A DNA stretch of 64,000 nucleotides from Motilibacter peucedani (GCF_003634695.1 NZ_RBWV01000011.1:490630-554629); one strand, 5' to 3'. Shown: positions 20,801 through 30,644, numbered from the stretch's first letter. Numbers and translations: made by a program. The notes: generated by a model not told the origin, from the sequence alone.

Positions 20801-21223
20801 GTCGGCGAGCAGCGGACCGCGCCACAGCTCGAGGGCCTCCGACGCCCGCTGGCAGGCGTCGTCCCACTCGCCAGCGTCGACGTGGTGGCGGGCGGCGTCG
20901 GCGGCGGCGGTGAAGCGGGCGACGTCGACCTGTGCGTCGTCGACGGTCAGGACGTAGCCGGGCTGCCGGCGCTCGACCGGGGCCGAGCCGCCGTGGCCGT
21001 CGCGCAGCACGCGGCGCAGGTTCGAGACGTGGACCTGGAGGCTGGGCACGGCGCTCGGCGGCGCCTCGTCGCCCCACACCGACTCGACCAGCCGGTCGGT
21101 CGACACGACCCGCCCGCGGTGGAGCAGCAGGGCGGCGAGCACCGCCCGCTGCTTGGGCGCGCCGAGATCGATGGCGACGCCGTCGTGGACGACCTCGAGC
21201 GGCCCGAGCAGCCGATACAGCAC
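17801..21223 (-). CDS. Large BTAD-family transcriptional regulator with ATPase domain (AfsR/SARP type)
   Basis: 1140 residues. An OmpR-like winged helix occupies about 1-95 (GAPKQRAVLAALLL, LQVHVSNLRRVLRD). The bacterial transcriptional activation domain covers about 98-245. A Pro/Ala/Arg-rich linker follows. An AAA/NB-ARC-type ATPase has Walker A GPPGIGKT at 325-332 and Walker B LVVDDVQW at 415-422. The C-terminal half is helical and TPR-like. Large SARP regulators of this plan activate secondary-metabolite or efflux genes in response to nucleotide or ligand state. It lies between an MFS exporter (78 bp upstream) and an FAD oxidoreductase (105 bp downstream) on one strand. The ligand is unknown. 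Confidence 0.93.
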   Translation of the reverse strand: MLYRLLGPLEVVHDGVAIDLGAPKQRAVLAALLLHRGRVVSTDRLVESVWGDEAPPSAVPSLQVHVSNLRRVLRDGHGGSAPVERRQPGYVLTVDDAQVDVARFTAAADAARHHVDAGEWDDACQRASEALELWRGPLLADLADEDWVRVEAVGLEQRRTECLETLATALLGRGRVAEALARTSVLVAEQPYRERARWLHLVALHRDGRTAEALEDYRAHAHRLAEELGMEPGGELRELQAGLLRDDPALRAWPAVPGAAARVPEQVEAPRRRASDEEPAARVPAARRPAEGPGALVGRARESAVLDSMAQELAAGRPSWLVLTGPPGIGKTRLAEEAVARFRSVGAREAWGRCPEEEGVPAWWPLRQVVRALGADPDSVLVPPRDVDADTARFAVYERVLQLLEAATAEGPVALVVDDVQWSDATSLRALAYLSSALRDRPLAVVLTLRDGEGSSDVAHLLAALARREAASQLAVPPLAADEVVALASEVAGETVAPADARLLAERTGGNPLFVAEYARLPRDERSSGGIPLAVRTVLGRRLARLPEPVQVLLRAAAVLGDPFPVDLLAETARLSFDEVADLLEAAADEHIISAARGSSGYAFSHALLREEVLAGLPALRRQRLHARVAEVTTGIDSDSLARRALHLVAAQPLVEPGVVVQACTAAAEDAEARWDADTAAQWWESALGALDRLPPAARGTERRDDLVVARLQALARAGRDQTVLDVVDDELVSAAREVRTGTIGRLAAVLLRTSGAWPWASYGDDPGVLLARLESLTGAVATDPAAHVRVLGARAVGSCYAPDLAVPDALSREALERAEALGDPDVLADALVARVLAFVGAAAHARESIELLDRVAGLHHEQARVDEVLRHNVLTMSETILGRVEVAEEHLRDGVAGADLLRLPVTRVQLRWAGAMLAQWRGRLDEAEQLVTRAWALHRQTELYESGVHNLALLSVRWDRGRVAELPEVVAHSPEPGVWAATAAAETGDLAGARELLDDLVPVATPFYWYSLGHQVLLAHVAADCGALEHAATLVERLTPHSGHVAAIGQVGVIGTVDAALGRLHAVLGDHGTAARLLRDSVELSRRAGGVPSELRSRLALALLGPPGDARDEELAAVAAAADALGMHGVRDAARAALG

Positions 21224-21301
21224 GCGCGTCCTCCTGGTCCTCGGCGCATCCTAGGAGGCGCCGAGGACCGTCTGGTGGTGTTTTCCGCCAACAGCGGGAA
21301 C

Positions 21302-22762
21302 TCAGCCGCGGGGGCGGCGGACGAACAGCGCGGCCACGACCGCGCCGGCCACGGCGACCGCCACCGACACGAGCAGCGCGTGGTGCAGGCCGGTCACGTA
21401 GCCCTCGGGGTCGGCGCCGAAGGCCGACGCCGCCGGGACGAACGTGCCGAGCACGGCCACGCCGAGCGCGATGCCCACCTGCCGGAACGAGTCGTTGATG
21501 CCGGCCGCCAACCCGGCGCGCGCCGAGTCGCTCTGGCTCAGCACCAGCCCGCTCATCACGGGGTTGAAGACGCCGGCGCCGGCGAAGGACACGACGGTCC
21601 CGGGCAGCAGCACGACCCACGACGAGTGCGGGCCGGCCAGCAGCGAGAGCCCCATCCCGCCCGCGACGACGAGGAGCGAGCCGCAGAGCGCCACTCCCGC
21701 CGAGAGCCGGTCGAGCAGCTGGGCGGTGGCACCGGCCGCGACGAACATGACGACGGTGCCGGGCAGGTAGACAGCGCCGGCCTCGACCGGCGAGAGGTGC
21801 AGCACGCCCTGGAGGTAGAGCGTCATGTAGAGGAAGACCGCGAACAGCGACGACGAGATGGCGAAGGCGGCCACCTGCGTGCCCGTGAAGAGGCGGTCGG
21901 CGAACATCCCCAGCGGCAGCATCGGCTCGGCCACCCGGGCCTCGACGGCGACGAAGGCGACGAGCAGGGCGGCAGCGGCGGCCAGGGAGGCGACGATGGG
22001 GGTGGAGGACCAGCCCTCCGCACCACCACGTACCAGTCCGAGCACGAGCAGGAAGAGCGCGCCGGTCAGCAGGAGCTGGCCGGCCCAGTCGACGCGGCGG
22101 GCGTGCGGGTCGCGCGACTCCTCGACGCCGCGCAGCGTCAGGGCGAGGCACAGGGCACCGACGGGTACGTTGACGAGGAAGATCCAGCGCCAGTCCAGAC
22201 CCTGCGTGAGCAGGCCGCCGACGAGCGGGCCGACCGCGAACGACGCACCGATCGTCGCCCCGTAGACCGCGAGCGCCTTGGCACGCGCACCGGCGTCGGG
22301 GAAGGCGTGGCCGAGCACCGCGAGCGACACCGCGAAGAGCACGGCGGCGCCGAGACCTTGCACCGCGCGAGCCGCCTCGAGCACGCCGATCGTTCCGGCG
22401 GCCGCGCAGCCGAGCGACGCCAGCGTGAAGAGGACGAGCCCGGCGACCAGGAGCCTGCGGCGCCCGAGCCGGTCGGCGACCGAGCCGGCCGTCAGGACGG
22501 TGGCGGCGAGGGCGAGGGTGTAGGCGTCGACGACCCACTGCACGCCCTGCAGCCCGGTGCCGAGCTCGGAGGCGATGGTCGGAAGGGCAGTGTTGACGAC
22601 GGCGATGTCGAGCATCAGCATCGCCGTCGTCACGCAGACGACGACCAGGCTGAGGGTGCTCGAGCTGTTCTTCACCGGGCGCCCGAGCGGCTGTCGCCGC
22701 GGCCCGGGTATGAGAGGAGCCGTGCTCTCGCGGCTCGCCGGTGACGTGGTCGTGGTGGTCAT
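21302..22762 (-). CDS. MFS drug exporter, DHA2 (EmrB/QacA) family
   Basis: 486 residues with about 14 predicted transmembrane helices, as in the DHA2 family. TM1 carries MLDIAVVNTALPTIASELG, the DHA2 motif D1. The loop GSVADRLGRRRLLV is MFS motif A, and GLDWRWIFLVNVPVG is also typical. The ATG at 22762 follows CGAGGACAG. It is a proton-driven efflux pump of the plasma membrane, and its substrate cannot be read from sequence. It is the first gene of a cassette with the BTAD regulator and FAD oxidoreductase. That layout suits export of a compound that the regulator senses or whose synthesis it controls. Confidence 0.93.
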   Translation of the reverse strand: MTTTTTSPASRESTAPLIPGPRRQPLGRPVKNSSSTLSLVVVCVTTAMLMLDIAVVNTALPTIASELGTGLQGVQWVVDAYTLALAATVLTAGSVADRLGRRRLLVAGLVLFTLASLGCAAAGTIGVLEAARAVQGLGAAVLFAVSLAVLGHAFPDAGARAKALAVYGATIGASFAVGPLVGGLLTQGLDWRWIFLVNVPVGALCLALTLRGVEESRDPHARRVDWAGQLLLTGALFLLVLGLVRGGAEGWSSTPIVASLAAAAALLVAFVAVEARVAEPMLPLGMFADRLFTGTQVAAFAISSSLFAVFLYMTLYLQGVLHLSPVEAGAVYLPGTVVMFVAAGATAQLLDRLSAGVALCGSLLVVAGGMGLSLLAGPHSSWVVLLPGTVVSFAGAGVFNPVMSGLVLSQSDSARAGLAAGINDSFRQVGIALGVAVLGTFVPAASAFGADPEGYVTGLHHALLVSVAVAVAGAVVAALFVRRPRG

Positions 22763-22834
22763 GAGCTGTCCTCGGTGTGGGCGGGGTGTGCTGTCGGGAC
22801 CACAGTGGGACCGGGCTGTTGGCAGATCGTTGGC

Positions 22835-22859
22835 GTCCACCTGCGGGTGGCTTGTGGAC
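22835..22859. promoter_or_regulatory. Inverted repeat in the MFS/lipoprotein divergent gap
   Basis: GTCCAC (22835-22840) and GTGGAC (22854-22859) are perfect arms. Nested inside is CCACC-TGCG-GGTGG. It lies 73 bp from the exporter start and 111 bp from the lipoprotein start, in the only gap where both promoters can sit. It could be a regulator site for the exporter. Confidence 0.3.
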
Positions 22860-22970
22860 GACTTGCACCGTGCTGCGCCGGGGTTGCGTACCCTTCGGGG
22901 TTCGAGCCGCCGGCCGACGGGGTAGCCCGCCGGTGCGAGGGGGCCGCACCGACCAGGGGGAGAACCGTCC

Positions 22971-24119
22971 ATGCGCACGACCGCCAGCAGCACCCGCCGA
23001 CGACTCGTAGCAGGGGGCGCGGTGTCGCTCGCGCTCGTCGGCACGCTGACCGCCTGCGGCTCCGTCGACGACAAGCTCGCCGCGCGCGACGCCATGCACA
23101 ACCTGCGCGACGCCAAGGCGGCGTCGTTCACCCTGGACCTCGACGACCCCAAGGGCGAGCTCGTCTCGGTCGCGACGTCGGCCGACGACGAGCGGGCCGC
23201 CCGCCTGGCCGAGGACGCCGTCATCCGCGTGACGATCGACCCCGCCGGCGACACGACGCTCGGCGAGTCCTCCAAGCAGGGCGCGACGCCGAGCCCCGAC
23301 CCGGTCGAGTCGCTCAAGAAGAGCGGCACGCTCGAGCTGGTGTGGTCCGACGGCAGCACCCAGGTCGCCGCGGTGCGGCTGGTCGACGGCGTGCTCTTCG
23401 CGAGGCTCGACCCGCAGGCGTGGGAGAAGGCGACCGGCTCGGCACTGCCGCTCGACGCGGCGACCGCCCCCCAGTTCGCCACCGTCGTCGACGGGCTCAA
23501 GGCGGGCAAGTGGCTCAAGCTCGACCTCGCCGGCGCCTATGCGAAGGCCAAGGCGGCGGGTCTCCTCGACTCGGTGGCCGGCGCCACCGGCACCACCCCG
23601 CAGGCCCTCGACCCCGGCGCGCTCCGAGCGCTGGGCCGCGACCTGGTCGACGCGGCCGACCTCACCACCGACGTCAGCCAGGACGGCGACAAGACGCTGG
23701 TCAAGTACCAGGTCGACGTCAAGAAGTCGCTGCTCGCCGCGCTCGACGTGGTCACGGAGCCGCAGTACTCCACGCTGTTCGGGCGCTCGATCTCGGCCTC
23801 GGAGCTGACCCAGGCGCGCACGAGCATCGGCAAGCTGCCCGACGGCACTCCGGTCACGGGCACGGCCACGGTCGAGTCCAAGCACCTGACCCGGGCGACG
23901 GTCGACCTGGCCGGCATCGCGAAGCTCAGCCAGGACGCCAAAGCCTCGGCCATCACGACGGCGAAGCTGGTCGTCGACATCGACGACTCCCCGAAGGCCG
24001 TGTCCTCGCCCGACGCGGGCGACACCGTCGCGCTCGACACGCTGGTCGACATGGCGCTCGCGGCCGCCAAGGGCGGCATGGGTGGTGCCTTCTCCGGCTC
24101 CACCGGCCTCACCGGCTGA
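22971..24119 (+). CDS. Secreted lipoprotein of unknown function
   Basis: 382 residues. The twin-basic N-region (STRRRL), hydrophobic core and lipobox LTAC (Cys29) indicate lipid anchoring at the outer face of the membrane. The mature part has the alternating beta-strand pattern and TVTGTATVESKHLTRATVDL-like strands seen in LppX/LprAFG or LolA-fold proteins, but the match is too weak to name. The ATG follows CAGGGGGAGAACCGTCC. It diverges from the MFS exporter and ends 3 bp from purA in convergent orientation. Long lysine/aspartate-rich stretches are notable. No catalytic motif was seen. Confidence 0.82.
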   Translation: MRTTASSTRRRLVAGGAVSLALVGTLTACGSVDDKLAARDAMHNLRDAKAASFTLDLDDPKGELVSVATSADDERAARLAEDAVIRVTIDPAGDTTLGESSKQGATPSPDPVESLKKSGTLELVWSDGSTQVAAVRLVDGVLFARLDPQAWEKATGSALPLDAATAPQFATVVDGLKAGKWLKLDLAGAYAKAKAAGLLDSVAGATGTTPQALDPGALRALGRDLVDAADLTTDVSQDGDKTLVKYQVDVKKSLLAALDVVTEPQYSTLFGRSISASELTQARTSIGKLPDGTPVTGTATVESKHLTRATVDLAGIAKLSQDAKASAITTAKLVVDIDDSPKAVSSPDAGDTVALDTLVDMALAAAKGGMGGAFSGSTGLTG

Positions 24120-24122
24120 GCG

Positions 24123-25547
<1,425 letters not shown>

Positions 25548-25596
25548 TCACGCGGATCTCCGGCCGCTCGACCGGCTCGAACCCTACTGTGCGTCC

Positions 25597-26592
25597 GTGC
25601 GCCGCCCCGACCTCCGCCCTCTCGCTGTCGCAGCCCTCTCGCTCGCGGCCCTCGTGCCGTCGACCGGTGCGTCCGCCGCGGGCGGTGCCTCCGTGGCGAC
25701 CCGGGCGGCGGCGGGCGACCTGGCCGCGATCCGCGCAGCCACCGCGGCGGCGCAGCGCAGCGGCTTCCGTGCGGTCGAGCGGGATCCGCGCGGCACCGAG
25801 CCAGGCAGCCAGGTCACGACGTACGACGCCGTGCGCTACGCCGCCCACGTGGTGAGCACCAGCGTGGACGGCGTCGAGGACCGGCTCGAGGTCCGCCACG
25901 TCGGCGTCTACTACCGCCTCGACGCCGAGGACCGACCGGCCCTGCGCCTGATGCACCGTCCCGGTGCGACGCATGCGCTCGACCCGGATCCGCGGCAGAC
26001 GCTGGCGATCGCCGACGACGAGCCGACGAGTCAGCTGGGCGGGCTGCGGCAGACCGATGTCCGCTCGGTGCGCAGGCGGGTCGACGGGACGACCCTGCTC
26101 GTCCTGCAGCGGCACTCGCCGGCCGACCGGCTCACCCTCGTCGTCGGCCGCGGGGGGGCCCTCGCCAGGGTGGTCGCCGCCCCCACCGAGACCTCCGCGT
26201 GGAGCGCGTCGTTCTCCTACGGCGCACACGTCGGGCTCCCCGACCGCCGGCGGGTCGTGGGCCTCCAGCGGCTGCTGCAGGCCAAGGCGGCGCCCGAGCT
26301 CGGCGACGAGGTCGCGCAGGCTGCGACGTGCAGCGCTGCCTACGCGAACGCCGTCGCAGACCGCCAGACCCGCGCCGTGGGTCCTGCCGACCTGGCGACC
26401 GGCGTGGCCGCGGTGCGGCGCGGCGTCGCGGACCTCGCGATCCCGCTGCGCTTCGCGCGCACGCCGGACGGCTGGTCGATCGCCGCGACCGACCCCTTCA
26501 CCCGGGTCACGCACCGCAGCTCGGTCAGCCTCTCCGACGGGACGCTCGTCGTCGTCGGCGGCTCGAGCGCCGACCCGGCCCTCGTCTGCTGA
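25597..26592 (+). CDS. Secreted protein of unknown function, possible LolA/RseB-like fold
   Basis: 331 residues from GTG 25597, giving a signal peptide (MRRPDLRPLAVAALSLAALV) that probably ends near ASAAGG. The mature part has repeated beta-strand segments such as TYDAVRYAAHVVSTSVDG, LEVRHVGVYYRLD and TTLLVLQRHSPADRLTLVV. These recall the half-barrel of LolA/RseB-type periplasmic proteins; this is a weak resemblance. Starts further upstream would read through the purA promoter gap. It diverges from purA and meets the next minus-strand gene 22 bp after its stop. The only two cysteines in the mature protein (in TCSAAY and the C-terminal residue) are far apart. Confidence 0.7.
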   Translation: MRRPDLRPLAVAALSLAALVPSTGASAAGGASVATRAAAGDLAAIRAATAAAQRSGFRAVERDPRGTEPGSQVTTYDAVRYAAHVVSTSVDGVEDRLEVRHVGVYYRLDAEDRPALRLMHRPGATHALDPDPRQTLAIADDEPTSQLGGLRQTDVRSVRRRVDGTTLLVLQRHSPADRLTLVVGRGGALARVVAAPTETSAWSASFSYGAHVGLPDRRRVVGLQRLLQAKAAPELGDEVAQAATCSAAYANAVADRQTRAVGPADLATGVAAVRRGVADLAIPLRFARTPDGWSIAATDPFTRVTHRSSVSLSDGTLVVVGGSSADPALVC

Positions 26593-26613
26593 CGCCCGGC
26601 GCCGACGGACGAC

Positions 26614-27591
26614 TCAGGCGCCTGACGCAGCCACCAGGCCGGGCAGGTCGTCGTCCTCATCGGTGACCCAGCCGGGCAGCGGCCCGCCGAGCCGGTAGCG
26701 GGCCGACTCCTCGGACGGGCTGTAGGAACCCAGCGCGACGCCGAAGGCGCGGAGCTGGAGCCGCGTACGCGCCAGCCGGGCCCGCTCGCGAGGCCCCCGC
26801 GCCGCGCGACCGGGCACGCCGGCCAGGGGCGCGATGGTCGGGGAGACGAGCAGCGCGGCAGCGCCCGACAGCCCGGAGTAGAACAGCTGCTCGGCCCGCC
26901 CGAGCCCCGGCGGCGCCGAGAGGAAGGCGAGCAGGTGGTCGGGCACCGGCTCGAGCACCGGTGCGTACGCGGCGATCGCCTCCGCCAGCTCGGCCTCGGT
27001 CGAGGGCAGGTCGCGCGCGCCGAGCGCCTCGGCGCTGCGGCGCCACTCGGAGACGTACGTGTCGGGCCAGCGGCGCCCGAAGCGCCCGGTGAGGTCACGC
27101 CCGACCGCCTCCTGCGCAGCGAGGAACGCGTCCGTGAAGGCGAGGTGCACCCAGCGCAGGAGCGCGGGGTCGGAGGCGGCGTAGGCGCGCCCCTGCGGGT
27201 CGGTGCCGCGCACCCGGGTGTGCATGCCGCGCACGCGGGCGGACTCGCGCTCGGCCAGCTCGGCCGAGCCGAAGGTCGAGACGACCAGCCAGCGCGCGGT
27301 GCCGGCGAGCCGCTTCCACGGGTCGTCCTGGTAGGCGGAGTGGCGCAGCACGCCGGCGAGCGCGAGGGGGTGCGCTCCCTGCCCGAGCAGCGCGCCGACC
27401 CCGCCCACCAGGGTCGCGAGGTCGCCGTGCACGCGCCACACGACGCCCTCGGGATCGAACCAGCCGGGACCCTCGCCCACGCGGGCGATGTCGCGCACCC
27501 AGTCCGGCGCGCCGGTGGGGTCGCCCGAGACGCGGGCGCGGAAGGTGCGCCGGGTCGTGTCGGCCAGGTCCTTCAGCGGGAGAGCACACAT
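26614..27591 (-). CDS. Oxygenase MpaB family protein (DUF2236)
   Basis: 325 residues. Conserved family segments are WRVHGDLATLVGGVGALLGQ, HPLALAGVLRHSAYQDDPW with RLAGT just after it, HTRVRGTDPQGRAYAA and LLRWVHLAFTDAF. The several conserved His/Arg residues in these segments correspond to the b-type haem and substrate region described for MpaB and latex-clearing protein relatives. Most actinobacterial members have no assigned substrate. The ATG is at 27591. It is followed only by the convergent secreted-protein gene, and the upstream neighbour is a minus-strand MFS exporter 45 bp away. Confidence 0.87.
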   Translation of the reverse strand: MCALPLKDLADTTRRTFRARVSGDPTGAPDWVRDIARVGEGPGWFDPEGVVWRVHGDLATLVGGVGALLGQGAHPLALAGVLRHSAYQDDPWKRLAGTARWLVVSTFGSAELAERESARVRGMHTRVRGTDPQGRAYAASDPALLRWVHLAFTDAFLAAQEAVGRDLTGRFGRRWPDTYVSEWRRSAEALGARDLPSTEAELAEAIAAYAPVLEPVPDHLLAFLSAPPGLGRAEQLFYSGLSGAAALLVSPTIAPLAGVPGRAARGPRERARLARTRLQLRAFGVALGSYSPSEESARYRLGGPLPGWVTDEDDDLPGLVAASGA

Positions 27592-27636
27592 CGGTCCCAG
27601 ACTCTCCCGGCGCGGCCGGTCCCGCCACCCGGGGAG

Positions 27637-29070
27637 TCAGTCGGCGTCGACGGGGTGCGCCCGAAGCACGTCGGGCACGCCGACCAGTGACACGAGCGCA
27701 CCTGCGGCGAACAGGCCGGCGCAGATGAGCGTCGCGTGCTGGTAGGCCGGGTGCAGGGCGTGGGGGTCGGCGTACTCGTCGCCGGTGAGGCCGACCAGCG
27801 CCGGCAGCGCGGCGACGGCGAGCAGCCCGGCCGCGCGCGAGACGGCGTTGTTGGTGCCCGACGCGACCCCGGCGAAGCGGTCCTCGACGCTGCCCAGCAC
27901 GCTCGCGGTCAGCGGCGCGACCAGCACGGACATGCCGAGCCCGACGACCGCGACCATCAGCAGGACCCTCGGGACGGACGCCCCGCCAGAGGGCAGGCGG
28001 GACATCAGCACGACGCCCGTGCCGGCGACGAGGGACCCGACCGTCATGGGCCAGCGCGGCCCGATGCGGTTGACGACGCCTCCCATGCGCGCCGACACGA
28101 GCAACATGACGGCCGTGAGCGGCAGCAGCATGCTCCCCGCCTTGAGCGGGGAGAAGCCGTCGACGACCTGCAGCTCGAGCACCAGCAGGAGGAACACGCC
28201 GCCGAGCCCGCCGTAGATCGCGAAGGTGGCCAGGTTGGCGGCGCTGAAGGTGCGCGACCGGAACAGCCCCAGCGGCAGCATCGGAAAGCGCGCGGTGCGC
28301 TCGCGCAGGACGAAGGCCACCATGGCGGCGACGCCGACGACCGCAGCCGCGACGTCGAGCGCGTCGGCACCGCCGTCGGGCCAGGCGATCAGCGCGTACG
28401 TCGTGGCGCCGAGCCCGAGCGCGCCGAGCCCTGCGCCGATGCCGTCGAGGTGCGGCGCGGCCTCCGCGTCGCGGCTCTCGGGCACGTGACGCACCGAGAC
28501 GAGCACCACCGCCAGGGCGAAGGGCACGTTGATCAGGAACGCCCAGCGCCACGAGAGCTGGCCGACGAGCCAGCCGCCGAGCACGGGTCCCGCCGCCGAC
28601 GCCAGCCCGGCGAGCCCCGACCACGCGCCGATCGCCCGCGCCCGGTCCTCGTGGCGGAACGCGGTCTGCAGGATCGCCAGGCTGCCCGGCGTGAGCAGCG
28701 CGCCGCCGATGCCCTGCAGCACGCGGAAGGCGATGAGCGTCGAGGGGTCGGGGGCGAGCCCGCACAGCAGCGAGGCGCCCGCGAACCACACGGTGCCGAC
28801 CACGAAGACGCGGCGGCGCCCGAACCGGTCACCGAGCGACCCGCCGAGCAGGATCAGGGAGGCCAGGGCGAGGGTGTAGCCGTTGACCACCCACTGCAGG
28901 GCCGAGAGCCCCGCGTCGAGGTCGCTGCCGATCGGGCGGAGCGCGACGTTGACCACCGTGCCGTCGAGGAAGACCATGCCCGAGCCGAGCACCGTCGCGA
29001 GCAGGACCCATCGGCCCGGCGCCGACGCGTAGGCCAGGTCGCCGGCGCCGGTCGCGCCCGTCGCGGTCAC
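27637..29070 (-). CDS. MFS transporter, DHA2 family
   Basis: 477 residues with about 14 predicted membrane helices. VFLDGTVVNVALRPIGSDL in TM1 and GGSLGDRFGRRRVFVVG (motif A) mark the DHA2 drug:H+ antiporter group. WRWAFLINVPFALAVV is also typical. GTG 29070 begins directly after the oxidoreductase stop (5 bp), so the genes are probably co-transcribed. It is a second, separate exporter from the one at 21302 and the two differ throughout, so it is not a recent duplication. The substrate is unknown. Confidence 0.92.
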   Translation of the reverse strand: MTATGATGAGDLAYASAPGRWVLLATVLGSGMVFLDGTVVNVALRPIGSDLDAGLSALQWVVNGYTLALASLILLGGSLGDRFGRRRVFVVGTVWFAGASLLCGLAPDPSTLIAFRVLQGIGGALLTPGSLAILQTAFRHEDRARAIGAWSGLAGLASAAGPVLGGWLVGQLSWRWAFLINVPFALAVVLVSVRHVPESRDAEAAPHLDGIGAGLGALGLGATTYALIAWPDGGADALDVAAAVVGVAAMVAFVLRERTARFPMLPLGLFRSRTFSAANLATFAIYGGLGGVFLLLVLELQVVDGFSPLKAGSMLLPLTAVMLLVSARMGGVVNRIGPRWPMTVGSLVAGTGVVLMSRLPSGGASVPRVLLMVAVVGLGMSVLVAPLTASVLGSVEDRFAGVASGTNNAVSRAAGLLAVAALPALVGLTGDEYADPHALHPAYQHATLICAGLFAAGALVSLVGVPDVLRAHPVDAD

Positions 29071-29075
29071 CGGCC

Positions 29076-30050
29076 TCAGCCGCCCACGAGCTGCCCGAGC
29101 GCCGCGCCGAGCTCGCGCCCGGACAGGTAGGCGGCCTCGACCTTCGGCGTGCCGTGCCAGCCGTCGCCGCACAGCCCGACCATCGAGGCGCCCAGGTGGA
29201 AGGGCGCGTCGCGGCCCTCGGCGGGCCGGGCCAGCGACCAGCGGCGGACCTCGACCCACTCGGGCTCGTCCGCGACGCCGAGCAGCTGGCTCACCGCGGC
29301 CAGCATCGGGCCCACGGCCGACGGCGGGTCGTCGAGGTGCTCCTCGGCGAACTGCGAGGTCGAGTGCGCCACCAGCACGGGCGCACCGTCGCCGCGCCGG
29401 CTGCCGTCGTCGGCCACCCAGCCCAGCACCGGGTCGGCGTTGACGAAGACGCCCGCCACCTCGGGGTCCCAGCTGCGGCGGTCCCAGCCCGCGGCGAGCG
29501 CCACGACCGGCTCCCAGGTGCGCGGGACGACCGCGTCGAGCTCCTCGCCGAGGGTGTCGGCGAGCAGGTCGGCGGCCTGCGGGTCGGGCATCGCCAGCAC
29601 GACCGCCTCGGCGAGCTCGCCGTCGACGAGCGGGCCGGGGTCGACGTCGACCACCTCGCGCCCGCGCACCACGTCGAGCCCGCGCTGGAGGTCGGAGACC
29701 AGCGAGCGCAGCCCCTGCGCGGTGCCCCAGCGCAGCGGTCCCGCCTTCGAGCCGGTGATGCTGCGGCCCTCGGCGACGTGGAAGGTGTCGGTCCACGGGC
29801 GCGCGAGGCCGCGCGACTCCCAGTCGCGCACCTGCGCGGCGAACCTCTCGTCGCCGGCCGTGACGTAGGAGGCGCCCAGGTCGACGACCCGGCCGTGCAG
29901 CTCGTAGCTCGCGAGCCGCCCGCCCGGGTTCGCCGAGCGGTCGAGGAGGCGGACGCGTACGCCTGCCGCCTGGAGCTCGCGCGCGCACGCCGAGCCGGCG
30001 ATGCCGCCGCCCACCACGACGACCGCCGGACCCGCCTCAGCCGCCGGCAC
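29076..30050 (-). CDS. FAD-dependent oxidoreductase, renalase/amine-oxidase-like
   Basis: 324 residues. The dinucleotide motif VVVVGGGIAGSACARELQ lies at about 10-27, followed by RLLDRSANPGGRLAS, the FAD ribityl-binding GG-R pattern. The C-terminal HLGASMVGLCGDGWHG followed by KVEAAYLSG is typical of renalase-like and NAD(P)/FAD amine oxidases. The substrate is unknown. GTG 30050 starts the protein 3 bp after the DUF3151 stop. The order DUF3151, oxidoreductase, exporter on one strand with gaps of 3 and 5 bp is a compact transcription unit. Confidence 0.86.
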   Translation of the reverse strand: MPAAEAGPAVVVVGGGIAGSACARELQAAGVRVRLLDRSANPGGRLASYELHGRVVDLGASYVTAGDERFAAQVRDWESRGLARPWTDTFHVAEGRSITGSKAGPLRWGTAQGLRSLVSDLQRGLDVVRGREVVDVDPGPLVDGELAEAVVLAMPDPQAADLLADTLGEELDAVVPRTWEPVVALAAGWDRRSWDPEVAGVFVNADPVLGWVADDGSRRGDGAPVLVAHSTSQFAEEHLDDPPSAVGPMLAAVSQLLGVADEPEWVEVRRWSLARPAEGRDAPFHLGASMVGLCGDGWHGTPKVEAAYLSGRELGAALGQLVGG

Positions 30051-30053
30051 GGG

Positions 30054-30479
30054 TCACCACGTGGGCAGCTCCTGCGCAGCGGTGGCACTGCTGTCGCGGA
30101 GGAAGTCGCGACAGCGCTCGGCCTCCGGCTCCTCGCCGATCGCGGCCGCGGCCCGCCCGAGGGCGGCCAGCGCGCGGAGGAAGCCGCGGTTGGGCTCGTG
30201 CTCCCACGGCACCGGGCCGTGGCCCTTCCAGCCGGCGCGGCGCAGGGCGTCGAGGCCGCGGTGGTAGCCGGTGCGGGCGAAGGCGTAGGCGGTCACGGCG
30301 TCGCCGCCGTCGAGCGCCTGCTCGGCGAGCACCGCCCACGCCAGCGAGGACGCGGGGTGCGCTGCTGCAGCGGGGCGTACGTCGCCGCCGGCCGCCACGA
30401 GGCCCTCGACCTGCTCGCGCGCGGCCGGGTCGTCGGGCAGGTGCGTCGGGGGCGGACCGGCGAGCAGGTTCGGCATCAT
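30054..30479 (-). CDS. DUF3151 family protein
   Basis: 141 residues (140 if the second ATG, at 30476, is used). NLLAGPPPTHLPDDPAAREQ, the helix SSLAWAVLAEQAL, AYAFARTGYHRGLDALRRAG and WKGHGPVPWEHEPNRGFLRAL are nearly invariant in actinobacterial DUF3151 proteins. The family is small, helical and restricted largely to Actinobacteria. No function is established. The 165 bp between this start and the hydrolase stop at 30645 show no gene that I can support. Confidence 0.9.
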   Translation of the reverse strand: MMPNLLAGPPPTHLPDDPAAREQVEGLVAAGGDVRPAAAAHPASSLAWAVLAEQALDGGDAVTAYAFARTGYHRGLDALRRAGWKGHGPVPWEHEPNRGFLRALAALGRAAAAIGEEPEAERCRDFLRDSSATAAQELPTW

Positions 30480-30644
30480 GCTCCGCATCCTGCCGCACGA
30501 CGGCGCCGGGCACACCAGCGTCCCCGGAGCCCCCGCAGCGCGCGGGCGTCGCGCACGGCGTTGCTGCCACCGTCGTGGGTGGAGTGGACGAGCACCTCGT
30601 GCCCCGCGCCTCCCGCTCTCGAGGCACCGGTCGCAGCGGGTGCC

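Noticed and set aside
16280..22744. Very long open frame (2154 residues) on the plus strand
   Set aside because: It is antisense to the FAD oxidoreductase, BTAD regulator and MFS genes, all of which have strong family motifs. Its composition is His/Arg/Gly/Ala-rich without domains, as expected of a shadow frame in GC-rich DNA.
18255..23885. 1876-residue minus-strand open frame
   Set aside because: It is an out-of-frame shadow of the BTAD and MFS genes and runs antisense through the lipoprotein.
30516..30644. Small gene between DUF3151 and the alpha/beta hydrolase
   Set aside because: A minus-strand frame reads VLVHSTHDGGSNAV, which looks natural for a few residues, but it has no start with a ribosome site and no recognisable family.
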